This document shows, in pieces, positions 47,943 through 55,976 of a DNA stretch of 64,000 nucleotides; position 1 is the stretch's first letter, and every line of letters begins with the position of its first letter. The translations under genes were made by a program, and so were the position numbers. Source of the stretch: Arthrobacter ruber (GTDB taxonomy: Bacteria > Actinomycetota > Actinomycetes > Actinomycetales > Micrococcaceae); assembly GCF_002954225.1 (NCBI RefSeq), contig NZ_PPTH01000014.1:1-64000 (forward strand). The letters run 5' to 3'. The notes beneath the pieces are model-generated. The model was not told the DNA's origin. It was given only the letters and a program-made list of their open reading frames with translations, and did no database searches.

Positions 47943-48960
47943 AGCGCAGACCGGCTGCCGGGCCCACCAGCCTGACGATGTTCCCCAGGAGCGCTGCGTT
48001 GAACTCGACGCCGAGCTGGTTGGGGATCGTCACCAGCAGCGTGTCGGCGGCCTGCACCGCTGCGTCTGCCGCGAGCTGGTCGGCGATGACGTCGGGGGGC
48101 CCGATGTAGCTTCGTCCGAAGCGGGACCGTGCACCGTCGAGGATCCCCACCTGGTCCGTCGACTCCCGCTGGGCGCGGACACCGAAGTAGTACTCGTCCG
48201 TCTCGCTGACGATGGGCAGGATACTGCGGCTCACGGAGACCCTTCCCGTCCCCTTGTGGCCTGCCTGCGCCCACGCCTTCCGGAAGACGTCGATCTGCTC
48301 GGCCTGCAGTTCGTCGAACGGCACGCCCGTGTCCTCGGTCAGCAGCGTCGAGCTCATCAGGTTCATACCCTGCTCCCCCGTCCACCGCGCCGTCGCCCTG
48401 GTGCCGGAGCCCCACCAGATGCGCTCGGAGAGTCCGGGCGAGAGCGGGTCGACGGGCAGCTTCCCGGTGCTGCCCGTCATGCGGGGGTTGGCCTCCGCGA
48501 TACCGTGCCCGGCGATCGCGGCGCGGAACAGGGCCGTCTTGTCACGGGCGAGATCGGCGTCGGTGGAGCCGTCCCCGGGTACGTAGCCGAAGCTGCGGAA
48601 GCCCTCGAGGGCCGTCTCGGGCGAGCCGCGGCTGATACCGAGCTGCAGCCGCCTGTTGCTGATGAGGTCGGTGACCGCGGCTTCCTCGGCCATGTAGAGC
48701 GGGTTCTCATACCGCATGTCGATCACGCCGGTGCCGAGCTCGATCGTCTTCGTCCGTGCGGCCATCGCCGCCAGCAGCGGGAAGGGCGCTGAGTACTGCG
48801 GGGCGAAGTGGTGCACGCGCATGTAGGCGCCGTCGACGCCGAGCTCCTCCGCGGCCACGGCGAGTTCCACCGCCTGGACGAGGGCCTCGCGGGCCGTGGG
48901 GACGAGGGAGCCGCGCACGTCCTGGTAGTGGCCGAAGGACAGGAATCCGATCTTCTTCAT
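47941..48960 (-). CDS. LLM class flavin-dependent oxidoreductase
   Basis: The 339-aa protein is luciferase-like (TIM barrel, FMN or F420 binding). It begins MKKIGFLSFGHYQD and shows AEELGVDGAYMRVHHFAP, LGTGVIDMRYENPLYMAEEA, QLGISRGSPETALEGF and SRFGRSYIGPPDVIADQL. The substrate is unknown. AGGGGG precedes the ATG at 48960. It follows the GH18 gene of the glycan locus on the same strand after 65 bases, so it may be its last gene or independent. Confidence 0.9.
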   Translation of the reverse strand: MKKIGFLSFGHYQDVRGSLVPTAREALVQAVELAVAAEELGVDGAYMRVHHFAPQYSAPFPLLAAMAARTKTIELGTGVIDMRYENPLYMAEEAAVTDLISNRRLQLGISRGSPETALEGFRSFGYVPGDGSTDADLARDKTALFRAAIAGHGIAEANPRMTGSTGKLPVDPLSPGLSERIWWGSGTRATARWTGEQGMNLMSSTLLTEDTGVPFDELQAEQIDVFRKAWAQAGHKGTGRVSVSRSILPIVSETDEYYFGVRAQRESTDQVGILDGARSRFGRSYIGPPDVIADQLAADAAVQAADTLLVTIPNQLGVEFNAALLGNIVRLVGPAAGLR

Positions 48961-49025
48961 GCCCCCTGTAGCACTGGGGAGCGTGCCCCCATTCCCGGGA
49001 CCGGTGACTGCCCCTGCCGCAGCGT

Positions 49026-50195
49026 TCACGCGGGTGGATGCGGCGCGGCAGGGTCCGGGACGGCTGGCTCTCTCGCGGCGTCGGGCAGCGTCAGTCGCTG
49101 GCCAGGGCGCAGGCCCTCGGGCTCGACGTCGTCGTTGAGATCGGCGATCTCCTTCCAGTCGGCGATGCCGAGCCGCGTCGCGATACCGGACAGGGTGTCC
49201 CCCGCGACCACGGTGTGGATACGCCGCGGGGTGGGCAGCGGAATCGGGAAGACGGGCGGCAGGGTGGCCACCGGAGCACCGAGCCTCACGAGCGGGCCGA
49301 TGTCGGTTGCGAACGGCCAGCCCAGGCTCTCGTCGATGGCCACGTTCCAGTTGAACGCACCCCGGAGTCCGGGATGGCGGGCTGCCACGGTCTTCCATGC
49401 GCCCTCGACGACGGCACTGGTGGAGTAGTTTGCCGCGTTGCTCAGGCCGAACCCGACGCCGACACGGCCGGCGTCGCCCATCCGCACCACCCATTCGTCG
49501 ACGGACCGCACGATGTAGTTCTCGGCGGCAAGGTCGGGACCGTCGTAGTACTGCGGGTTGACCATGTCCAGGACACCCGCGTCGATCATCGCCCTGCAGT
49601 GCGCCATGTCGACCGCACGCCAGGGCGCGGGTGGACTGGTGATCGCGAAGTCCTGCCCGTACAGGGTCTTGAGCTGCTGGGAGACCCAGATCATCTGCTC
49701 GGTGTTGGGTTGCTGGTCGCCCTCGTAGTTGTTCCAGTCGAGCCCGTCGAAGCCGCCGAGCTCCCCGTAGATGCGCTCGATGCTGTCCAGGAAGGCCTGG
49801 GCACGCGCGCGTGTAGAGATGTCCACGTTCGCCTGTGCGCCCCCGACCGTGAGGATCGCCGTCCGTGTCCTGCGGAACTCGGCCAGGTCCGCCGTGAAGT
49901 GGGTGGCCGCTCCGCGTCCGTCGCCGGGATCGTTCCACTGCACGGCACCGGTGGTACCTGGCGCGCCGCCGACGGGAGTCGCGTAGAACAGGAAGACGGT
50001 GTTGTAGTGCGCGGGGACGTCCCTGAGACGCACCGGCGACCCCCAATGGGTCCAGTAGCCCGCGACCACGCGGTTCGGCAGTGGGGTCATGACCTTGCTC
50101 CTGGGTGTCGGGAGGGGCTTGTCGTAGGGGTGGGTGAGGGTCGGGAGCGCGGCAGCCCAGGCTGCTCCGACGACGAACGAGCGGCGGGTGATCAT
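49026..50195 (-). CDS. Secreted GH18 (chitinase-like) protein with C-terminal LysM
   Basis: The 389-aa protein begins MITRRSFVVGAAWAAALP, a twin-arginine-like signal. The GH18 barrel includes RVVAGYWTHWGSPVRL, AILTVGGAQANVD and the active-site strand GGFDGLDWNNYEG (Asp150, Asp153, Glu158). The classical motif is DxxDxDxE; here the second-last Asp is Asn155 and the Glu sits one place later. Residues 340-385 form a LysM (HTVVAGDTLSGIATRLG) for binding GlcNAc polymers. It is the last clear gene of the glycan locus. Confidence 0.85.
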   Translation of the reverse strand: MITRRSFVVGAAWAAALPTLTHPYDKPLPTPRSKVMTPLPNRVVAGYWTHWGSPVRLRDVPAHYNTVFLFYATPVGGAPGTTGAVQWNDPGDGRGAATHFTADLAEFRRTRTAILTVGGAQANVDISTRARAQAFLDSIERIYGELGGFDGLDWNNYEGDQQPNTEQMIWVSQQLKTLYGQDFAITSPPAPWRAVDMAHCRAMIDAGVLDMVNPQYYDGPDLAAENYIVRSVDEWVVRMGDAGRVGVGFGLSNAANYSTSAVVEGAWKTVAARHPGLRGAFNWNVAIDESLGWPFATDIGPLVRLGAPVATLPPVFPIPLPTPRRIHTVVAGDTLSGIATRLGIADWKEIADLNDDVEPEGLRPGQRLTLPDAAREPAVPDPAAPHPPA

Positions 50196-50245
50196 GTCCT
50201 GCCTCCCCGCCGCTCGTCCGTGTGGTCGTCCTGCCTGTCGTCGTC

Positions 50246-50776
50246 CTACTTGGCGTCGTCCCCCGCGCCGCAGGCGATGCCGTCCCCGTTGGAGTCGAGC
50301 CCGAGCGGGTCCTCCTCCGTGGCCAGGCCGTCGGGGATCAGCGCCCGGACATCCTCGCAGGTGTAGAACATGGCCATCTCCGGCCCGTCCATCCCTGCAT
50401 GTCCTGCATGCTCCGCCGCCAGCCGGGGCGGAACGGGCGGGAGGCACCCCCCGTCCGTGCCGTAGCCCGGGACGCAGCCGCCGGCCAGTGCCGTGTCGGA
50501 CACATCACCCGCTTCCAGGCCCTTGACCGTGTCGGAGGTCATCGTGATGCCCTCAGCCTGCTCGGGCCCGGGCTCGTTGACGTCCGCGGCCTCGGGGGCG
50601 ACGTCCGCGATCGGGACCTTGGCCTCGGGGATCTGCGCATCCGGGCGGGCGTCCGCCGCCTGTACCGGGGGCGCCTCCACACCCGGGGCGCCCGGCGCGC
50701 CCACGGCGGGCTCGAGTGCGCACCCGCTGAGCAGCAGCAGTCCTGCTGCGGCGGCTGCCATGATCTTTGCTCTCAT
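50246..50776 (-). CDS. Excalibur-like calcium-binding lipoprotein
   Basis: The 176-aa protein has a signal peptide ending in LLLLSGCALE (lipobox Cys19). An Ala/Pro/Glu/Asp-rich spacer follows (residues 25-95), then a Cys-containing segment (GGCVPGYGTDGGCLP). The C-terminal Excalibur-like motif is YTCEDVRALIPDG with LDSNGDGIACG, a loop of DxDxDGxxC type that binds calcium. Its ATG overlaps the copper-radical oxidase stop in ATGA, so it is coupled to that gene. It may anchor or dock the glycan machinery at the cell surface. Confidence 0.85.
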   Translation of the reverse strand: MRAKIMAAAAAGLLLLSGCALEPAVGAPGAPGVEAPPVQAADARPDAQIPEAKVPIADVAPEAADVNEPGPEQAEGITMTSDTVKGLEAGDVSDTALAGGCVPGYGTDGGCLPPVPPRLAAEHAGHAGMDGPEMAMFYTCEDVRALIPDGLATEEDPLGLDSNGDGIACGAGDDAK

Positions 50777-53529
50777 CGGACGTTCACCATCCTGGCGACG
50801 GAGGGGACACCGCTGGCATCAAGGACCGTGAGCATGTACGGGCCGGGCGGCAGCAGCGCGGAGTTGGACGGCACGGATGCACGACGCGTCGTGCCGGTGC
50901 CGGTGATGGGCAGGTCGACCAGGCGGGCATTGGTGTCCGTCTGGTGGGTGGCCGACCCGACGGCGGTGAGCGAGGCGCTGACCACGTCGCCGGTGACGCC
51001 GAGGTCGAGGCCCGCACCGTAGGTGGTGGACCCCGGAGCTGCCGTGATCGTCGGGCGGGTGCCCTTGAACAGGTAGCCCGGTTCGTAGACCGACACGCGC
51101 ATCTCGAACGAGCCGTCGGCCGGGTTGGAACCGAAGACCGCCACGCGGCCGTCCATCAGCACCAGCGAGGAGGAGTGGTAGTTGCGGCCCACCGGGTCCG
51201 CCGCCACCGTGGTCCAGGCGTTGGTCGCGGGGTTGTACGTCGCCGCCCGCAGCACGTTGCCCGCACGGGGTCCGCTGCTGCCGTTGGAGGCCAGGACGGT
51301 GCGGTCGGGCAGCGTCGTGAGGTTCACGTACATCCGGCCTTCCGGCCCGGGCAGCGCCGGTCCGGCAGTCCAGGCGGGGTTGGCCGAGTTGAGGTTGATC
51401 AGGTCGACGCTGTTGGTCGCCCCGCCCCGGTCGGTCGAGCCGCCACCGGCGATCATGAAGGTCTGGTTCTGCGCCGGAGGGAGCAGGACCGAGCTGGCCT
51501 GGTCACGCAGCTGCCGGTCCCGCAGTCCGGGGACGTCGCCGCTGGTGGCGTTGCGCCAGTTGTGGATGACCGATCCCGTGGCCGACGGCGAGTTGCCGAA
51601 GGTGTAGCCACCCGTGAAGAACAGGTTGCCGTTGGCCATGAGGAAGAAGTGCGGGTAGGTACCCCAGTACCGGTTGGTCTGGGGGGTGGCCGCACGGGAC
51701 TGCCACTGGTTGGTCGTGGCGTTGAACATCTCCACGGCCGTCGATCCCTTGGCCACGCCGTCGCGGTTGTCGTAACCGCCGACCGACCAGATGTTGCCGT
51801 TCTCGAGCTTGGTCAGCGTCGGGTACCAGTGTCCCTCGATGGTGTCGTTGACCTTCGTGTAGCTGTCGGTGCCCGGGTCGAAGATGTAGGACTGCTTGGA
51901 CCCCACGTACCCGACCGCGTTCTTGTGACCGGCATAGCCCTCCGTGCCACCGCTGATGAGCACCCGGCCGTCCGGCAGGGTGACGTGCCCCGCGCAGAAC
52001 ATGTCGTAGGGCACCCGGATCTCCTTGAACGCCCCGGTGGAAGGGTTCCACACGGCGCTCTTGAAGGTGCCGGCGTCGAAGTCCCCGGTGTTGTTGCCGG
52101 AGCCCGCGAGCAGCAGGACCCTGCCGTCACGCAGCAGCGTGGAGTGGATCGCCCGGGCGGGCAGTGGGGCATTCGCGATGCTCCAGCGCCCTGTCGCCGC
52201 CAGGCCGGTGGCCGGGGGCGGGGTGGTGGGTGGCGGCGTCGTGGGCGTCGTCGTCGGTGGCGGCGTACCGCCCGGCAGGGTGACCGTCGCACCGACCGGC
52301 GCGTTGAGTTCCAGCCAGCGCTCTGACTCGCCGTGGCCGGACAGGACGTACCCTCCGCTGGGAATGGCCATGCCGGGCTGGCGCCTGCTGATCGTGGCGA
52401 CCTTGCCGTCGGCTCCGACCGCGACTTCGAAGCCCCACATGTTGGCCGGGCTCGCGGTGCCGGTGTAGCGCACCAGGAAGTCGGCCTCGCGCGCCACGTT
52501 GGTGCCGTTCAGGACGTGCTTCGCCGTCCCGATCTGGATCTCGTTGGCAGCCGGCGGCGGCGTCGTGGGCGTCGTCGGCGATGGCGTCGGCGTCGGCGTC
52601 GGCGTCGGTGTCGGGGTGGGTGTCGGGGTGGGTGTCGGCGTCGTCGTTCCACCACCCACCTGGACCGTCGCCCCGACCGGGGCGTTGGCATCCAACCAGG
52701 CAGCGGATGCCTCGTGCCCGGACAGCACGTAGCCCCCCGCCGGGATGGCCATGCCGGGCTGGTAGCGCGAGACGGCCGTCACCTTGTTGTCAGGTCCGAC
52801 GGCCACCTCCACGCCGTACTGGTTGGCCGGGCTCCGGGTGCCGGTGTAGCGCACGAAGGCGCCCGCCGCGCGGTAGATGTTCGTGCCAGTCAGGGTGCGG
52901 ACGGCGGAGCCGATCCGTACCTCGTTGGCGGCCGGCGGGGTCGTCGTCGGCGGTGGGGTCGTCGTCGGCGGTGGGGTGGTGGTGCCACCGAAGTTGATGG
53001 TGACATTGGCCGCGGGACTGCGGCCGGGGGGCCCGCCCCAGGTGCGCACCCACTCCTCGTCGAGCACGTGCGCCTCGATGGAGTACCCGGCCGTATTCGG
53101 CAGGGTGTAGGTACGGGTGCCCGGCAGTTCGTAGGCTCCGTCCCTGGTGGTCATCCGGTTGGCGACGACCCAGGAATTACGCCAGGTGCCGTCCGTGCGG
53201 GTGCCTGCGGCCGGCGCGGTCGCCTCGGCGAGCAGGATCTTGCCCTCACCGTTCTCGGGGACCTGCCGGGTGAAGTCGGGGTGGTAGAGCCACCACTCGA
53301 CCTTGACGATCGCACCGCGCGCGGGCTGGGTGACCCGCGCGGTCGCCTCCAGCGGCACGGTGCCGCTGAGGGTTGCCCCGGAGGCGGGTGCGGACATGCT
53401 GACGGCGACGCACTGCGTCCCCCAGACACACGGTGCGGCGCTCGCGGGAGAGACACCGACCAGGCCGACCAGGAGCACGGTGGTCAGCACGGCCAGGCCC
53501 CGGACGCGTAGAGCCCGTAGAGCGTTCAT
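50773..53529 (-). CDS. Secreted copper-radical oxidase (GlxA/galactose oxidase-like) with duplicated domain
   Basis: The 918-aa protein has a signal peptide (to about residue 32), an Ig-like N-terminal domain, and two about 92-residue repeats (about 201-292, 327-420) joined by Pro/Thr linkers. A Kelch propeller with a galactose-oxidase-type C-terminal domain follows. Copper and radical residues are all seen: Cys512 in DMFCAGHVTLPDG, Tyr569 in GHWYPTLTKLENG, Tyr784-His785 in NYHSSSLVLMDG and His862 in GSATHQTDTNAR. Such enzymes oxidise alcohols or aldehydes of sugars and make H2O2. GAAAGG precedes the ATG at 53529, which I prefer to one seven codons upstream. The following gene is coupled. Confidence 0.9.
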   Translation of the reverse strand: MNALRALRVRGLAVLTTVLLVGLVGVSPASAAPCVWGTQCVAVSMSAPASGATLSGTVPLEATARVTQPARGAIVKVEWWLYHPDFTRQVPENGEGKILLAEATAPAAGTRTDGTWRNSWVVANRMTTRDGAYELPGTRTYTLPNTAGYSIEAHVLDEEWVRTWGGPPGRSPAANVTINFGGTTTPPPTTTPPPTTTPPAANEVRIGSAVRTLTGTNIYRAAGAFVRYTGTRSPANQYGVEVAVGPDNKVTAVSRYQPGMAIPAGGYVLSGHEASAAWLDANAPVGATVQVGGGTTTPTPTPTPTPTPTPTPTPTPSPTTPTTPPPAANEIQIGTAKHVLNGTNVAREADFLVRYTGTASPANMWGFEVAVGADGKVATISRRQPGMAIPSGGYVLSGHGESERWLELNAPVGATVTLPGGTPPPTTTPTTPPPTTPPPATGLAATGRWSIANAPLPARAIHSTLLRDGRVLLLAGSGNNTGDFDAGTFKSAVWNPSTGAFKEIRVPYDMFCAGHVTLPDGRVLISGGTEGYAGHKNAVGYVGSKQSYIFDPGTDSYTKVNDTIEGHWYPTLTKLENGNIWSVGGYDNRDGVAKGSTAVEMFNATTNQWQSRAATPQTNRYWGTYPHFFLMANGNLFFTGGYTFGNSPSATGSVIHNWRNATSGDVPGLRDRQLRDQASSVLLPPAQNQTFMIAGGGSTDRGGATNSVDLINLNSANPAWTAGPALPGPEGRMYVNLTTLPDRTVLASNGSSGPRAGNVLRAATYNPATNAWTTVAADPVGRNYHSSSLVLMDGRVAVFGSNPADGSFEMRVSVYEPGYLFKGTRPTITAAPGSTTYGAGLDLGVTGDVVSASLTAVGSATHQTDTNARLVDLPITGTGTTRRASVPSNSALLPPGPYMLTVLDASGVPSVARMVNVR
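52583..52650. repeat. Thr-Pro codon repeat in the oxidase linker
   Basis: On the minus strand this stretch codes for about ten alternating Thr-Pro residues between the two duplicated domains. The repeated hexamer (ACGCCG and variants) can vary in length without breaking the frame. Confidence 0.7.
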
Positions 53530-53556
53530 TCGATCCCTTTCTTTCCCCATGACGGA

Positions 53557-55023
53557 TCAGCCACGGGTGTAGATGAGCCAGTTGTCGCCCGGGGCGGGCG
53601 ACGCAGGGAATGGCTCGAAGGCCAGGGAATAGGCGGAGCTCTCCTCGAGGGCATCGAGGAGCACGGCCTGTGCGGCGTCCTGCTCGGGGTTGCCCAGAGT
53701 GGAGCTGCGGAGGATCACCGCCTGGTAGCGCTCGTCGTCGACGGCCGAGCGGATGCTGCCCTCGCCCTCGAAGTAGAGCTCGAACGTCGTCTCCCAGGCC
53801 ACACCCGGGAGGTCGCTCGTGTGGTAGTCGAGGGCGTCGGTGGATGAACTGATGTACAGCCCCTCCCGAGGGTCGGACTCGATCGCCGTCACCACGCTCT
53901 GGACGTTGGTCCAGCGGTACATGGCATCGGCACGCACCAGGGGGAACAGCGCCATGATCATCACCGTGATCACGACGGGGGTGACCATCAGCGGGTAACG
54001 GGAGATGCGCGCGAGGCCCCATCCGACGGGGAGCGCGAGAAGCATGACCGAGTAGGCCAGGTGCTTCTCGAACGAGACCGCCTCACCCAGGATCATCTGC
54101 CCGATGGGCAGTGCCATCGAGGCGAGCACCAGGCCCGAGCCCAGGATCGGCAGCCGCCGGTCCCCGGCTCGGAACATGAGCACCAGTGACACCGCTGCGA
54201 GCAGCAGGACGACGATCAGGTGGTCACCGGCCAGACCCAGGAGCGCTCCCGTGGTGGTCGGGGACAGGGCGGTCCGATCGGTGGTGGTGAAGGCGACGTC
54301 CCGGGCGATGCTCTCCCCCCATACCGCCCACAGGGTGGCCAGGATGCCGAGCGCCACTCCGGCGGCGACGAGTGCCCGGCGCGCTCCGAGAACGCCCAGG
54401 ACGAGCGTCGCAGCGAGCACGACCGGTACGAAGATGCCGGCCGTGTACTTGGTCATGGCGGCCAGGGCCAGCACGGCGCCGAGGAGGACGGCCGAAGGGT
54501 AGCCCTTCCGGGTGAGGCCGATCCACAGACCCGAAGCGAGCAGGAAGATCACCGGGGCATCGAAGGTGCCGAGCCAGCCGGTGAAGATCACCGGGCCGGA
54601 CAGCATGAAGGTGGCCGCGGCCAGCAGGCCTGCGCGCTTGCCCCACAGGTGCCGCGCCGTGCCGTAGAGGGCCATCGCCGTGCCGAGTACGCACAGCAGG
54701 CTGAACGCCCGCACGAGGTAGAGGCCCCCCACGGAGTCCAGCAGCGCTGCCAGCACGGGATAGAGCGCGGGCAGGCCCGAGAAGAAGGCACCGGCGTCTC
54801 CGAGTGGACGGCCCTCGGACCAGTAGTCGAGGTAGGCGTTGCCGGCATTGATGTACAGCGCCTCGTCGATGAAGGCGGTGTTGCGCAGGCGGACCGCGAG
54901 CGCGACGCCGTAGGCGAGGACGAGGCCCAGGAGCAGCCATTGCCTCTTCGCACGGCTCATGGGCGGGCGGGCCGCGGGAGTGATCTGCGATGCTTCGGAA
55001 CGCATCAGGGTCGCTGTGGTCAT
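53557..55023 (-). CDS. GT39/ArnT-like polytopic glycosyltransferase
   Basis: The 488-aa protein has about 11 membrane helices. The first outer loop holds AFIDEALYINAGNAYLDYW with the acidic residues typical of GT-C enzymes (PMT/ArnT family), and SGLPALYPVLAALLDSVGG follows. The C-terminal 100 residues form a soluble outer domain. GT39-like enzymes transfer sugars from polyprenyl-phosphate donors to proteins or glycans outside the membrane. Its start overlaps the deacetylase stop (ATGA). The oxidase follows 27 bases later. Confidence 0.85.
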   Translation of the reverse strand: MTTATLMRSEASQITPAARPPMSRAKRQWLLLGLVLAYGVALAVRLRNTAFIDEALYINAGNAYLDYWSEGRPLGDAGAFFSGLPALYPVLAALLDSVGGLYLVRAFSLLCVLGTAMALYGTARHLWGKRAGLLAAATFMLSGPVIFTGWLGTFDAPVIFLLASGLWIGLTRKGYPSAVLLGAVLALAAMTKYTAGIFVPVVLAATLVLGVLGARRALVAAGVALGILATLWAVWGESIARDVAFTTTDRTALSPTTTGALLGLAGDHLIVVLLLAAVSLVLMFRAGDRRLPILGSGLVLASMALPIGQMILGEAVSFEKHLAYSVMLLALPVGWGLARISRYPLMVTPVVITVMIMALFPLVRADAMYRWTNVQSVVTAIESDPREGLYISSSTDALDYHTSDLPGVAWETTFELYFEGEGSIRSAVDDERYQAVILRSSTLGNPEQDAAQAVLLDALEESSAYSLAFEPFPASPAPGDNWLIYTRG

Positions 55024-55808
55024 GGCTCCTGCTTGCTTGCTCGTGCCCGGTGGGTCAAGCCGAACCAGGCAGTGGGAAGTTCGATGTCAGCGGTGACGAC
55101 CTGGCCGAAGCACAGGTTCTGCGCCCAGTAGTGCTCGATGATCAGGGGCAGCGCATCCACGGTGAGGGCCTTGCCGTCGTGCAGCAGGAGGATCCCGCCG
55201 TCCGTCATGCCCTTGGATTGCTCGGCGACCTGCTCCGCGGTCGCGGCCTCGAAGTCCTTGGAGTCGACGGTCCACAGGACCTCGATCATTCCCCGGCTCT
55301 CGACGGCTGCCCTGAGTTCCGGGCTGGTATTGCCGAACGGCGGGCGGAACATCGTCGGAGGTTCGTGCCCGAGGTCGCGGTGCACGACCGTCGACGCGTC
55401 GATGTCGGCGAGGGCCGCCTCCAGGTCCATGGACAGCAGGTCGGGGTGGGTCATGCTGTGGTTGCCCAGCTGATGACCCGCCGCCTTCGTGCGCTCCACT
55501 TCGCGGGGGCGTGCCCGCTCCTGGACGCCGTTGTTAAAGAACACCGCAGGGACCTTGTAGTGGTCGAGCACGGCCAGGAGGTCGGAGGTGAACTCCGTGG
55601 GGCCGTCGTCGAACGTCAGCGCCACGTATCCGGCGCAGGCGGTGGGAGCCGTCAGTACCGGCAGGTGACTCATGTCCGCCGCGTCGACCGCATTCTCGGC
55701 CCGGGGGATCGGTGTGGGTGGCAGAGGTTCTTGACTCGCGCAGCCCGTGAGGCCCAGTAGGAGCACCGCGACGGCGGCCCTGACGCGCAGGGCCGCCGTG
55801 CGGCTCAA
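55020..55808 (-). CDS. Polysaccharide deacetylase lipoprotein (NodB fold)
   Basis: The 262-aa protein has a lipobox (LLLGLTGCASQ, Cys23). The NodB motifs are YVALTFDDGPTEF (Asp67, Asp68), LGNHSMTHPDL (His117, His121), FRPPFGNTS and ILLLHDGK (late His). These bind a divalent metal and remove N-acetyl groups from chitin-like or poly-GlcNAc chains outside the cell. I chose the TTG at 55808, behind AAGGAGG at 4-base spacing; it overlaps the stop of the LAATG microprotein (TTGA), so both are coupled. Confidence 0.93.
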   Translation of the reverse strand: MSRTAALRVRAAVAVLLLGLTGCASQEPLPPTPIPRAENAVDAADMSHLPVLTAPTACAGYVALTFDDGPTEFTSDLLAVLDHYKVPAVFFNNGVQERARPREVERTKAAGHQLGNHSMTHPDLLSMDLEAALADIDASTVVHRDLGHEPPTMFRPPFGNTSPELRAAVESRGMIEVLWTVDSKDFEAATAEQVAEQSKGMTDGGILLLHDGKALTVDALPLIIEHYWAQNLCFGQVVTADIELPTAWFGLTHRARASKQEP

Positions 55809-55960
55809 AACTCCTCCTTGGGCCGCAGCCGGGTCAGCACGACGCCGGCCATGACGAACGCCACGCCGGAGACGACGATCCAGAACGCATCCAGCCCGGT
55901 GGCTGCCAATGCGGTGGCCGAGGCGCCGGTTGCAGCGAGACTTCCGTTTGCTCCGTACAT
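55805..55960 (-). CDS. LAATG-motif membrane microprotein (51 aa)
   Basis: The short gene starts at an ATG behind GGAGGGAAG and ends in TTGA overlap with the deacetylase. The protein has LAATG at residues 8-12 and again at 18-22, one membrane helix (about 25-42, AFWIVVSGVAFVMAGVVL) and a basic tail with Arg44, Arg46 and Lys48. LAXTG followed by a helix and basic residues is the sorting-signal layout used by class E sortases. It lacks an N-terminal signal peptide. Either it is a stand-alone anchor or a bitopic assembly partner of the synthase. Confidence 0.75.
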   Translation of the reverse strand: MYGANGSLAATGASATALAATGLDAFWIVVSGVAFVMAGVVLTRLRPKEEF

Positions 55961-55976
55961 TAGTTCTTCCCTCCTC

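Noticed and set aside
44417-48000. A defence island around the small proteins and remnants
   Set aside because: The interval has short unknown proteins and decayed genes, but none has a nuclease, toxin, reverse transcriptase or other defence signature beyond the shrunken DUF429.
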